Assembly: GCA_937967375.1 (NCBI GenBank)
Contig: CALCJF010000008.1
Coordinates: forward strand, 81,553-145,552
Direction of reading: 5' to 3'
DNA from: an uncultured Leucobacter sp.
GTDB lineage: Bacteria; Actinomycetota; Actinomycetes; Actinomycetales; Microbacteriaceae
Length of the DNA: 64,000 bases
Shown here: in pieces, positions 34,991-43,361 of the stretch
Numbering within the stretch: position 1 is the first letter of the stretch
Layout of the letters: the number at the start of each line of letters is the position of its first letter
Position numbers and translations under genes: made by a program
The notes under the pieces: generated by a model
The model's database searches: none
The model's input: only the letters and a program-made list of their open reading frames with translations
Told to the model about the DNA's origin: nothing

Positions 34991-35383
34991 TTAGGCCTGG
35001 CAGAAGCAGAACGGGTGGCCGACCGGGTCTACATAGACCACAAAGCTTCCGTTCTCGCTCGGCTGCACCTCGTGCCGCCTCGCCCCGGCCGCAACCGCCG
35101 CAGCGCCTGCCTCTTCGAGCGAATCGACGTAGAGATCAAAGTGCAGTTGTTGGGGCACGTCGCCCTCTGGCCACTCAGGCGCGCGATAGTGCTCGATCTG
35201 CTGGCATGAGATCGAGAAATACTGCGGCTCGTGTTCAGGGGGCAAGACGTCGACCCACCCCGGATCTTCGCCGTCGTAGTCGAGTCGCCACCCGAGCAGT
35301 TGCGCATAGAACTTCGCTAGCCCGAGCGCATCTGGGCAGTCAAGCGCCACCATGAATGTCTTCACCTGAATCGAGGTACCCAT
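34991..35383 (-). CDS. VOC-family protein
   Basis: 130 residues. KTFMVALDCPDALGLAKFYAQLLGW and HFDLYVDSLEEAGAAAVAAGA are the two VOC modules, and the end YVDPVGHPFCFCQ is the common terminus of the 'glyoxalase-like' subgroup. The substrate is unknown. TACACT lies 7 nt before the ATG: leaderless. Confidence 0.87.
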   Translation of the reverse strand: MGTSIQVKTFMVALDCPDALGLAKFYAQLLGWRLDYDGEDPGWVDVLPPEHEPQYFSISCQQIEHYRAPEWPEGDVPQQLHFDLYVDSLEEAGAAAVAAGARRHEVQPSENGSFVVYVDPVGHPFCFCQA

Positions 35384-35452
35384 GCTTCGCAGTGTACGTC
35401 GGCGTACACGGCTTGCATACCCCCTGCCCCAGACCCGCGCGGTCTGCGACCT

Positions 35453-36085
35453 CTATCTCGCAGAGAGGTACGGGTCCAGGTATCGCTCAATCATAAGCAT
35501 GAGCTCGCGCTGCACCCTGGGCGCTTGATCGGGTGCGTCGTTCGTCAGATCGAGCAGGCTCGTGACAGTGCTCACCACGACGAGGGCGATATCGCGCGAC
35601 TGCTGTTCGCCGAGTTCGGGGTTCACTTCTCGCAGAAACGGCCCGATCGCTTCGGCAGTGCGCACGACGACTTCGTGATCGAGATCCCAGAGCGCGGGCG
35701 AGGACTGCAGTGCCCGTCTGATTGCGCGAGCGCCCGGGCGATCGACTCGCAGCTGCGCAACGGCCTCGATGGCCGCGCGCACAGGCGACCTCCAGCCCTG
35801 ACCGCTCGCAAGCGCGCTCAGCGCCCGCACCGAGGCACCCGAACGCTCGTCTTCAAGCCCCTCAGCGAGTTCGCGCACGATCGCAAACTTGTTCGGGTAG
35901 TAGCGATAGAGCGTTGCGATGTTCACACCGGCGCGCTCAGCAATGGCGATGGTCGTGAGGCTGTCGAAGCCTGCCTCTTCGAGCAGCTCGCTCGTGGCCG
36001 AGAGAATCGCCGAGACTGCCGCACGCCCGCGCTCCTGCTGCGGCTCACGCCTGGGGGCGTCTTGCTTCTTCGCCGAGGTGTTCAC
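35453..36085 (-). CDS. TetR-family regulator
   Basis: 210 residues. The DNA-binding domain is near residues 20-65: ILSATSELLEEAGFDSLTTI then AERAGVNIATLYRYYPNK (classical TetR HTH). The rest is the helical ligand domain. It is divergent from an operon for a MaoC-like protein, an acyl-CoA ligase and a transporter, so it probably represses that operon in response to an acyl-CoA or fatty acid. The GTG start lies 6 nt after TAGAGT: leaderless. Confidence 0.9.
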   Translation of the reverse strand: MNTSAKKQDAPRREPQQERGRAAVSAILSATSELLEEAGFDSLTTIAIAERAGVNIATLYRYYPNKFAIVRELAEGLEDERSGASVRALSALASGQGWRSPVRAAIEAVAQLRVDRPGARAIRRALQSSPALWDLDHEVVVRTAEAIGPFLREVNPELGEQQSRDIALVVVSTVTSLLDLTNDAPDQAPRVQRELMLMIERYLDPYLSAR

Positions 36086-36121
36086 TCTTGCACTCTACGA
36101 CATCGGCGCACGCCGCCGAGC

Positions 36122-36163
36122 TGTCACCAGCTACTTGACACCGCTGATCCTCGTTCTCATAAT
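36122..36163 (+). promoter_or_regulatory. Promoter and candidate TetR operator of the acyl-CoA operon
   Basis: TTGACA (36135-36140), a 17-nt spacer and CATAAT (36158-36163) form a strong promoter. The -35 box is one arm of an inverted repeat TGTCA-N9-TGACA (36122-36140), a plausible site for the divergently encoded TetR protein. Confidence 0.6.
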
Positions 36164-36197
36164 GAAAGCAAGTATTTATTTAGTTTTTGGAGATGCA

Positions 36198-36707
36198 ATG
36201 TCGCAAAGCCGCGCCATCAACCTTCCCGAGCTCACCGATCACGTCGGAGAGCTCTTCTTCGAGTCGCCTTGGATGGCGATCGATCACGAGCACCTCGGCC
36301 AATTCGCGTTCTCGACCTACCTCGACCCCGCATACACCGACCTCACCGCCAGCAAGAACAACCCGCTTGGCGCCGAACTCGTCGACGGGTTTCTGTTGCT
36401 CAGCATGCTGACGGCGTTCCACTTCAACAACAGTCCGATCGAGGGCGAGGGCATCTACGGCTTCAACTACGGCATGGATCGCGTGCGATTCACGCACCCC
36501 GTGTTCGTGGGGCAGCGCATTCGCTGCATGGCGACCGTCGCGGCCGTAGACCCACGCGAAGACGGCACCTACCTCGTCACGACCGACAACACGATCGAGA
36601 TCGAGGGGGTCGAGAAGCCCGCGATGGTCGCCCGCTGGGTTTCGCTCTTCGCCACTCGCGAGCCGGGCGAGGCGCGTAGCGAAGCCACACTCGAAACCAA
36701 GGCCTGA
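36198..36707 (+). CDS. MaoC-like hotdog-fold protein
   Basis: 169 residues. Hotdog/MaoC dehydratase relatedness shows in NPLGAELVDGFLLLSMLTAF, YGFNYGMDRVRFTHPVFVGQ and the strand pattern after it. The Asp-x4-His catalytic pair of enoyl-CoA hydratases is not obvious (the corresponding stretch reads LDPAYTDLTASKNNPLG), so activity is uncertain. GGAG is 6 nt before the ATG. First gene of the operon with the acyl-CoA ligase, under likely TetR control. Confidence 0.75.
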   Translation: MSQSRAINLPELTDHVGELFFESPWMAIDHEHLGQFAFSTYLDPAYTDLTASKNNPLGAELVDGFLLLSMLTAFHFNNSPIEGEGIYGFNYGMDRVRFTHPVFVGQRIRCMATVAAVDPREDGTYLVTTDNTIEIEGVEKPAMVARWVSLFATREPGEARSEATLETKA

Positions 36708-36710
36708 GCC

Positions 36711-38258
36711 GTGGCTCTCGCACTCCCCCGCTTCACTACCCTCGCGGATTACCTCGACCACTACGCCGCCGAGACGCCCGGCGCCGATGCCGTGTGGCAC
36801 GAGGGCACGTTGCTCTCTTACGCCGGGCTCGCGGGGCGCGTCGAGCGCATGGCGGGCTCGCTCGCGGCGGCGGGCCTCACCTCGGGCGACCGAGTCGCGG
36901 TGCTCAGCACTCCGCGTCCCGAGTTTCTCATCACCCTGCTCGCTGCGTTCAAACTCGGCGCCGTCTGGGTCGGCCTCAACCCCCGCTACACCTACCGAGA
37001 GCTCGCCCACGTCATATCTGAGTCACGACCGAGGCTGATCCTCTCTCTGACCAACGTCGATGGCCGTGAGCTCGAACCCGACATCGCGCGACTCACCAAG
37101 GAATTCGCAATCGAGCGAGCGTTTCGCCTCGATGCAGGCGAGCCCAGTGGCGCGCTCGGCCCCCTACCCGATCCGCAGCCGTTCGCCCCGCACTTGGTCG
37201 ACCCCCTCGACCCGGCGACCATCGTGTTCACCTCGGGCAGCAGCGGCTCACCGAAAGGCGCCGTGCTCAGCCATCGCGGCCTCGTCTACGCCTCGTGTGT
37301 AGAATCCGAGGCAATCGGTATTGAGGCGCCCCGAGTGCCCTGCAATCTCCCGGTCAATCACGTCGCCTGCCTCGCCGACCTCACGGGCACCACGCTCGTC
37401 GCGGGCGGCATGCTCGCGCTGCTCGAGCGATTCGACCCCGCCGAGATCGTCGACCGCATCGAGCAGCTTCACCTCACAAACCTGATGAATGTGCCAACCG
37501 TGCTGCAGGCAATCGCGATGAGCCCCGACTTCAGCGAGCGCGACCTGTCGAGCCTGCAGGTGGTGAGCTGGGGCGGAGCACCGCTGCCACTCGAGGCGAT
37601 TCACGCGTACCGCGCCCGCGGCATCAGGCTACTCACGGTGTATGGCATGACCGAAACGATCGCGTCGATCACGTTCACCGACGAGAACGCCGACGACGAG
37701 GTGCTCTCACAGACCGTCGGCAAGTTCGACCCCGGCATGCGAGTACGACTGGCCGACGAAGAGGATCGCCCGGTCGCCGTCGGTGAGCAGGGCGAGGTGC
37801 AGGTGCAACACGAGGGGCTCTTTCTCGAATACTTCGGCAGGCCCGACGCCACCGCGGCCGCCTACACGGTAGACGGCTGGTTCAAGACGGGTGACGTCGG
37901 CGTGCTGCGAGAAGACGGCAATCTGCGGCTCGTCGGGCGGCGCAGCGAAATGATCAAATCGGGTGGCTACAACGTCTATCCCCGCGAGATCGAGCTCTGC
38001 ATCGAGCAAATCGAAGGGGTCGCGCTCGCAGCGGTCATCGGCAGGCCCGACGACGTGTTCGGCGAGGTCGGCGTCGCCTATGTGCTTCCCGAGGCCGGGG
38101 CAGCACCCGATCCGGCACTGCTGCGAGCCAACTGCCGCGAATACCTCGCGAACTACAAGGTGCCGAAAGAGTTCGTGATCGTCGACACCCTCCCACTTCT
38201 GCCCGTCGGCAAGGTGGACAAGCAACAGCTCAAGCGGCGCGCGGTGGGCGCGGCGTGA
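36711..38258 (+). CDS. Acyl-CoA synthetase / AMP-dependent ligase
   Basis: 515 residues, ANL superfamily. P-loop-like IVFTSGSSGSPKGAVLSH, A5 motif VYGMTETIASITF, A7 region GWFKTGDVGVLREDGNLRLVGR, and the A10 end LLPVGKVDKQQLKRR with the catalytic Lys. It activates a carboxylic (probably fatty or aryl) acid to its CoA thioester. It starts (GTG) 3 nt after the MaoC-like gene, in an operon opposite a TetR gene. Confidence 0.9.
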   Translation: MALALPRFTTLADYLDHYAAETPGADAVWHEGTLLSYAGLAGRVERMAGSLAAAGLTSGDRVAVLSTPRPEFLITLLAAFKLGAVWVGLNPRYTYRELAHVISESRPRLILSLTNVDGRELEPDIARLTKEFAIERAFRLDAGEPSGALGPLPDPQPFAPHLVDPLDPATIVFTSGSSGSPKGAVLSHRGLVYASCVESEAIGIEAPRVPCNLPVNHVACLADLTGTTLVAGGMLALLERFDPAEIVDRIEQLHLTNLMNVPTVLQAIAMSPDFSERDLSSLQVVSWGGAPLPLEAIHAYRARGIRLLTVYGMTETIASITFTDENADDEVLSQTVGKFDPGMRVRLADEEDRPVAVGEQGEVQVQHEGLFLEYFGRPDATAAAYTVDGWFKTGDVGVLREDGNLRLVGRRSEMIKSGGYNVYPREIELCIEQIEGVALAAVIGRPDDVFGEVGVAYVLPEAGAAPDPALLRANCREYLANYKVPKEFVIVDTLPLLPVGKVDKQQLKRRAVGAA

Positions 38259-38299
38259 CCACAGGTTCGAAGATGAACCGCAATCATGGAGAAAGTTCA

Positions 38300-39535
38300 A
38301 TGAGTACCGTTTCACACGCCGTATCGGCGACCATCACCGATGGGATGCGGCGCGCCCGCGTCGCCCTCTTCATCGTCTTTTTCGCGCAGGGGCTCGGCTT
38401 CGGCTCGCTCTTCGCGCGCCTACCGACGATCAAGGCTCGGTTCGACTTCAGCGACTCGACGCTCGCGATCATGACACTCGCGCTGCCACTCATGGCGGGA
38501 GCCGCGACTCTCATTACCGGCAGCATCGTGCAGCGCATGCACAGCGACAAGGTGCTGCGGATGGCGATCATTGCGAACTTTGCGGCGCTGCTCGTCATCG
38601 GCTTCGCCAACACGCTGCCGCTCTTGATCCTCGCGTGGATCGTGATGGGCGTCGCATTCGGCATGGTCGACGCGACCATGAACATGAAGGCAGTGTCGCT
38701 GCAAGAGAAATACAAGCGCAGCATCGTCGTCGCGTTCTATGCCGTCTATAGTGTGGCCGGCATTGTCGCCTCCGCGGCAGCGGCGGCGACCGCTGCCGCC
38801 GGCTGGCCGCTCTGGATCTTCTTCGGCATCGAATTCGTCGTGCTCGTGCCTGCACTACTGCTGACAGGCCCCTCACTCGTGCACGCCCGAGTCGGCGCCG
38901 CGCAGCAGCAGAAGCCCGAAAAGGGCGCCCTCAAGGTGAAGGTGCCGTGGGTGCCCGTGCTCGGCATCGGCCTCGTGCTCACCTCGGCTTACTTCATCGA
39001 GTCGTCGGCGTCGAGCTGGGGATCGGTGTACGTGCACGACACACTCGCCGCCCCCGAAAGCGTCGCGGCGCTTGCCTACGGCGGCTACAGCGCAGCAATG
39101 CTGATCGGCCGATTGAGTGCCGACCGGCTGATTCGCAGTTTCGGCGCGAAGCGCGTGATTCAGGTGTGCGCGCTTGTCGCCCTCGTCGGCATGCTCGCCG
39201 TGGTGTTCGCCCCGGTCGCATGGGTGGCGCTCGTGGGCTTCGCGCTCGCCGGCGGTGGCCTGTGCGTCATCGCGCCGCTCGCCTTCGCGGCGGCCGGCAC
39301 GCTCGATCAGAGCGGCGTCGCCGTCGCTCGTGCGAACACCTTCACCTATGTCGGATTCTTGCTCGGCGCTGCGCTGATCGGGCCAATCGCTGATCTCAGC
39401 TCGATGCGCATCGCCTACGTGATCTCGGTCGCGCTGGCTCTCGTGATCGTAATGATGGCGGGTAGCCTGTCGAAGCGTCTCGAGCAGTCGAACGCAGAGC
39501 AGGTAGCTCCCGAGCAGGCGGCCACCGCAAACTAA
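38300..39535 (+). CDS. MFS transporter (YbjJ-like)
   Basis: About 411 residues with 12 predicted helices. GFGSLFARLPTIKARFDFSD and GSIVQRMHSDKVLRMA (first cytoplasmic loop) resemble the YbjJ branch of the major facilitator superfamily. The ATG at 38300 is chosen because GGAGAAAG lies at ribosome-site distance; a GTG at 38255 overlapping the ligase stop is also possible. Co-transcribed with the acyl-CoA genes, so perhaps an exporter or importer of the related acid. Its last 4 nt overlap the convergent alarmone synthetase gene. Confidence 0.85.
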   Translation: MSTVSHAVSATITDGMRRARVALFIVFFAQGLGFGSLFARLPTIKARFDFSDSTLAIMTLALPLMAGAATLITGSIVQRMHSDKVLRMAIIANFAALLVIGFANTLPLLILAWIVMGVAFGMVDATMNMKAVSLQEKYKRSIVVAFYAVYSVAGIVASAAAAATAAAGWPLWIFFGIEFVVLVPALLLTGPSLVHARVGAAQQQKPEKGALKVKVPWVPVLGIGLVLTSAYFIESSASSWGSVYVHDTLAAPESVAALAYGGYSAAMLIGRLSADRLIRSFGAKRVIQVCALVALVGMLAVVFAPVAWVALVGFALAGGGLCVIAPLAFAAAGTLDQSGVAVARANTFTYVGFLLGAALIGPIADLSSMRIAYVISVALALVIVMMAGSLSKRLEQSNAEQVAPEQAATAN

Positions 39536-40446
39536 GCGATGCGGCGAACGACCGGGTTCCGATCCTTTTCTTCAGAGAGTGGGATCGGCTCGGTCGCTAG
39601 CGGGCTTGCCGCGTGCTTGCCCTGCTGTTGCGCATCAGTGCCTGCGGGCGTGTGCGCGTCGGTCGCCGCGTGCTGGCCTGTTCGCTCTGGGACCGCCACC
39701 ACAGCTCTGCCGGAGTTCTGCCCACCGCGGATCGCGATGTGCAGCCCTTCCATGGTTGCGTCGAGCTGACCCGCCTGCTCTGCGGCGTCGCTGAGACCCT
39801 GCAGCAGGTGGGCCGGCACCTCGGTGTCGTATTTGTAGTAGATCTTGTGTTCGAGGCTCGCCCAGAAGTCCATCGCTATCGTGCGAATCTGCACCTCGAC
39901 AATGGTCTGCACAGGCCCGCTCGACAGAAAGACAGGCACCTCGAGCAGCAAATGCAGGCTGCGGTACCCGTTCGGTTTAGGGTGCTCGATGTAGTCCTTG
40001 ACCTGATAGATCGTGACGTCGTTGTGCGCAGTCAGCAGCTCGAAAACCCGGTAGACGTCAGAGATGAAGGCGCAGACGACGCGCACCCCCGCGATGTCGG
40101 TGATGGTCTCGCGTACCTGGTCAGTCTGCAGCGGCACCCCTCGACGGCGCATCTTCTCGATAATGCTGTCTGGGTCTTTCAGGCGCGACGACACGTGCTC
40201 GATCGGGTTGTATTCGCCGGTCTGCGAGAACTCTTCTTGCAGAATGTTGAGCTTCGTCATCACCTCATCAATGGCGAACTTATACGGCATCAGAAAGCGC
40301 GTGAGGCCCTCTCGCACCTCTCGCAGCCCCTCGTTCATCTCGAGGTCGATCTGCGAGAGATCTATCGGCCCGGTCAGCGGTCGCAGCAGCGGTGCGGCAC
40401 CCTCGTTCGTCGTCGAACGGGCACCCTGTGTCTCGATCTCGGTCAC
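39532..40446 (-). CDS. Small alarmone synthetase (RelA/SpoT-domain protein)
   Basis: 304 residues. A single (p)ppGpp synthetase domain: RLKDPDSIIEKMRRRG (nucleotide binding), IAGVRVVCAFISDVYRV, EHPKPNGYRSLHLLLEVP and VEVQIRTIAMDFWASLEHK. No hydrolase or regulatory domains, as in RelQ/RelP-type enzymes. The last 70-80 residues are a low-complexity tail rich in Ala, Gln, His and Thr. Leaderless: TAGCGT is 6 nt before the GTG. Confidence 0.88.
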   Translation of the reverse strand: MTEIETQGARSTTNEGAAPLLRPLTGPIDLSQIDLEMNEGLREVREGLTRFLMPYKFAIDEVMTKLNILQEEFSQTGEYNPIEHVSSRLKDPDSIIEKMRRRGVPLQTDQVRETITDIAGVRVVCAFISDVYRVFELLTAHNDVTIYQVKDYIEHPKPNGYRSLHLLLEVPVFLSSGPVQTIVEVQIRTIAMDFWASLEHKIYYKYDTEVPAHLLQGLSDAAEQAGQLDATMEGLHIAIRGGQNSGRAVVAVPERTGQHAATDAHTPAGTDAQQQGKHAASPLATEPIPLSEEKDRNPVVRRIA

Positions 40447-40538
40447 GCTTCGACGCTACCCGATACCGGTGACAGTCACATGAGAATCTCATTTTCTTAC
40501 GCGCGCGGCGAACGGCACCTCGCGACTACGATGCAGCT

Positions 40539-42017
40539 ATGCAGAGAAGCGAGGATCAGCGCCCGCCAGTGGCGCAGACGCCCTCTGGTGCGGTGCGCGG
40601 CATCTGGCGCGACGGCACCGCAGTCTTTCGCGGCATCCCCTACGCCGAACCGCCTATCGGCCCGCTGCGCTTCGCCGCCCCGGTGCCGAGAACGCCGTGG
40701 CAGTGCATGCGCGACGCGAGCGCATTCGGCCCGACACCGCAACGCGGCGAGACTGGAATCACTCTGATCCCCGAGCACACCGTGCCGGGCGATGACACCC
40801 TCAGCGTGAACGTCTGGACCCCGACGCTCGACACCTCAGCGAAACTGCCAGTGTTGGTTTGGATTCACGGCGGCGGCTTCGTTTCTGGCTCGCCCGCAAG
40901 CCCCTGGTACGACGGACGAGCATTCGCGCGCGATGGCGTGGTGCTGGTGACCATCTCATATCGGCTCGGCTTCACCGGCTTCGGCTGGATCGACGATGCC
41001 GCCCCGAACCGGGGCGTGCTCGATTGGATCTGTGCCCTGCGCTGGGTGCGCAGCCATATCGCCGCATTCGGCGGCGATCCGCACAAGGTGACGATCGCCG
41101 GCCAGTCGGCAGGGGGCGGAGCAGTGCTCACACTGCTCGGCACCCCCGGTGCGGCTGGGCTCTTTCGCGCCGCCTACGCGATGTCGGCAGCGGTCGCCGA
41201 CCCGTCTCTCGAGTCGGCAAGAGCTCGCTCGCGCCGCCTCGCCCGGCTCGCCGACGTGCCCGAAAGCGCCGAGGGGTTCGGGCGCCTGACAGAAGCCAGA
41301 ATTCTCGAGCTCCAACCGAGGATCTCCCGCCCAGAGGGCCCGCATCTGTTGCACGACATTCATGAGCTGCTGCGCGATGGTCTCATGATCGGCCCCGTTG
41401 CCGACGGCCGTATCGTGCCAGGCGGCACGCTCGACTCGCTTTCCCAAGGCGTGAACGCCGGGGTGCCTCTCGTGCTCGGCACGACCGACGGCGAGCTTGA
41501 CGGACTCTTCGCCCCACGCGGCATCCTCGATCACGCCCCGAGAAGAATGCTTCTTCGCGCGCTCGGGGCGACCGCCGAGGCGGCTGCAGCCTGGCTCGCG
41601 ACGCCCCTCGCACTCGACACCGAGAACACTTTCAAATTGCTTGGGCATTACGCCACCGACACAGTGTTTCACAGCTGGGTGCCGCGTGCGGTGTCGGCGC
41701 GCACTTCAGCAGGCGCGGGGCCAACCTGGAGTTACCGCTTTCGCTGGCATGCCGACGCCCCACCCCAGGCAGGGCACTGCATCGACATTCCGTTCGCATT
41801 CGACCGCCTCGACGCACCTGGAGTCGAGCCAGTTGCCGGGTCGCGGCCACCGCAGAAGCTCGCGAACGCGGTGCACGGTGCACTGGTCGACTTCGTCAAG
41901 AACCTCGATCCAGGCTGGCCGGTAGACATCAATGGCACAGGCCCCAGTCGCATCTTCGATCTGCCGGAACCAACACCGAATGACGCCTACGCCTCGGCTC
42001 GGGCATTGCTCGGCTGA
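40539..42017 (+). CDS. Type B carboxylesterase (para-nitrobenzyl-esterase family)
   Basis: 492 residues, close to the usual family size. FRGIPYAEPPIGPLRFAAP at the start, oxyanion loop WIHGGGFVSGS, nucleophile elbow GQSAGGGAVL, and a C-terminal catalytic His in GHCIDIPFAFDRLD. No signal peptide, so cytoplasmic. Hydrolyses an unknown ester. Leaderless: TACGAT is 6 nt before the ATG. Confidence 0.88.
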   Translation: MQRSEDQRPPVAQTPSGAVRGIWRDGTAVFRGIPYAEPPIGPLRFAAPVPRTPWQCMRDASAFGPTPQRGETGITLIPEHTVPGDDTLSVNVWTPTLDTSAKLPVLVWIHGGGFVSGSPASPWYDGRAFARDGVVLVTISYRLGFTGFGWIDDAAPNRGVLDWICALRWVRSHIAAFGGDPHKVTIAGQSAGGGAVLTLLGTPGAAGLFRAAYAMSAAVADPSLESARARSRRLARLADVPESAEGFGRLTEARILELQPRISRPEGPHLLHDIHELLRDGLMIGPVADGRIVPGGTLDSLSQGVNAGVPLVLGTTDGELDGLFAPRGILDHAPRRMLLRALGATAEAAAAWLATPLALDTENTFKLLGHYATDTVFHSWVPRAVSARTSAGAGPTWSYRFRWHADAPPQAGHCIDIPFAFDRLDAPGVEPVAGSRPPQKLANAVHGALVDFVKNLDPGWPVDINGTGPSRIFDLPEPTPNDAYASARALLG

Positions 42018-42032
42018 CCGTAGAATCGCTTC

Positions 42033-43283
42033 ATGAGCCCCTCAGCCGCATCTGCTTCGAACGGTTCGCCCGCGACTCGCGAAACGCCCTGGCCGGTTGG
42101 CCTCATGAGCCAAAAGATCAAGGAGTGGATCGACCGTCTCGGCCAGGTTTGGGTTGAGGGCGAGATCACGCAGTGGCAGCTGCGCGGCGGCCACGTCTAC
42201 GGCAAGCTCAAAGACCTCGACCAAGACGCGACGGTGAGTTTCACGGTCTGGCGCTCGGTCGCACAGAAACTCACCGCAGACTTCTCCCAGGGCGACCGCG
42301 TGATCGCGCTCGTGAAACCAGATTTCTGGGTGAAGGGCGGCTCGCTCTCGGTGCAGGTTTTCGACCTCTCGCACGTCGGCCTCGGCGAGCTGCTGCAGAG
42401 GCTCGAGCAGCTTCGCCAGCAGTTGGCGGCAGAGGGGCTCTTCGACACGGCCCGCAAGCGCCCGCTGCCGTTTCTGCCGCAAAAGATCGGCCTCGTCACG
42501 GGGCGCGACAGCGACGCAGAGAAAGATGTGATTCGCAATGCCACCCTGCGCTGGCCAGGCGTGCAATTCCGTGTGCATTACGCGGCGGTGCAGGGTGAGC
42601 GAGCAGCCTCCGAAGTCGCGGCCGGCATTGTCGCGCTCGACGAGGATCCCGAGATCGACGTGATCATCGTTGCACGAGGGGGCGGCGACTTTCAGCACCT
42701 GCTCCCGTTCAGCGATGAGCGCGTGCTCCGAACCGCGGCGGCCGCGACCACTCCCCTGGTCAGTGCGATCGGGCACGAGGCCGACCGGCCACTGCTCGAT
42801 GAGGTGGCAGACCTTCGTGCGAGCACACCGACCGATGCCGCAAAGCGGGTCGTGCCCGACGTCGGCGAGCAGCTCGCCGGCATCGATCAGGCGCGCAGTC
42901 GCATGAGCGCCCGGCTTGGGCAGCTCCTCTCGCACGAGACCGATCGCATTGCGCAGTTGCGTGCCCGCCCGGTGCTCGCCCGCCCAGATCGCCTCGTCGA
43001 CGAGCGCGCAGAAGAGCTCGTGCGCTGGATCGCCCGCGGCGCAGAGCTCGCGGATCGCGCTGTCGAGGATCGCGCGGTCATGCTTGAACACACCCGCGCT
43101 CGCCTCGGCGCGCTCTCTCCGAAGGCCACCCTTGAGCGGGGCTACGCCATCGCCCAACTCATCGCGCCCGACGGGGGTGCTGCAGACGTGCTGCGCGATC
43201 CTCGCGACGCACCCGAGGGGCAGTCTCTGCGCATCTCGCTCGCCGGGGGGCGTCTCGGTGCGGTATCTTCCGGCGCCATCTGA
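42033..43283 (+). CDS. xseA: Exodeoxyribonuclease VII large subunit
   Basis: 416 residues. OB-fold N-terminus (VWVEGEITQWQLRGGHVYGKLKD), then the catalytic core with VTGRDSDAEKDV, DVIIVARGGGDFQHLLPFSDE and SAIGHEADRPLLDEVADLRASTPTDAA. The C-terminal coiled-coil region ends in TLERGYAI. It degrades single-stranded DNA with XseB. Leaderless: TAGAAT is 6 nt before the ATG. xseB is separated from it by 2.3 kb containing an opposite-strand surface gene. Confidence 0.95.
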   Translation: MSPSAASASNGSPATRETPWPVGLMSQKIKEWIDRLGQVWVEGEITQWQLRGGHVYGKLKDLDQDATVSFTVWRSVAQKLTADFSQGDRVIALVKPDFWVKGGSLSVQVFDLSHVGLGELLQRLEQLRQQLAAEGLFDTARKRPLPFLPQKIGLVTGRDSDAEKDVIRNATLRWPGVQFRVHYAAVQGERAASEVAAGIVALDEDPEIDVIIVARGGGDFQHLLPFSDERVLRTAAAATTPLVSAIGHEADRPLLDEVADLRASTPTDAAKRVVPDVGEQLAGIDQARSRMSARLGQLLSHETDRIAQLRARPVLARPDRLVDERAEELVRWIARGAELADRAVEDRAVMLEHTRARLGALSPKATLERGYAIAQLIAPDGGAADVLRDPRDAPEGQSLRISLAGGRLGAVSSGAI

Positions 43284-43307
43284 TTCGGGAGAGCGTCGGA
43301 TACATGC

Positions 43308-43347
43308 AAAACGGTGGCCCGAGGAGTGATCCTCAGGGCCACCGTTT
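43308..43347. terminator. Bidirectional terminator between xseA and a surface-protein gene
   Basis: A long stem: AAACGGTGGCCC (43309-43320) pairs with 43336-43347, and inside it GAGGA/TCCTC closes a GTGA loop. A-run on the left, T-run on the right; serves both convergent genes. Confidence 0.88.
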
Positions 43348-43361
43348 CTTGGCAGTCGGGG

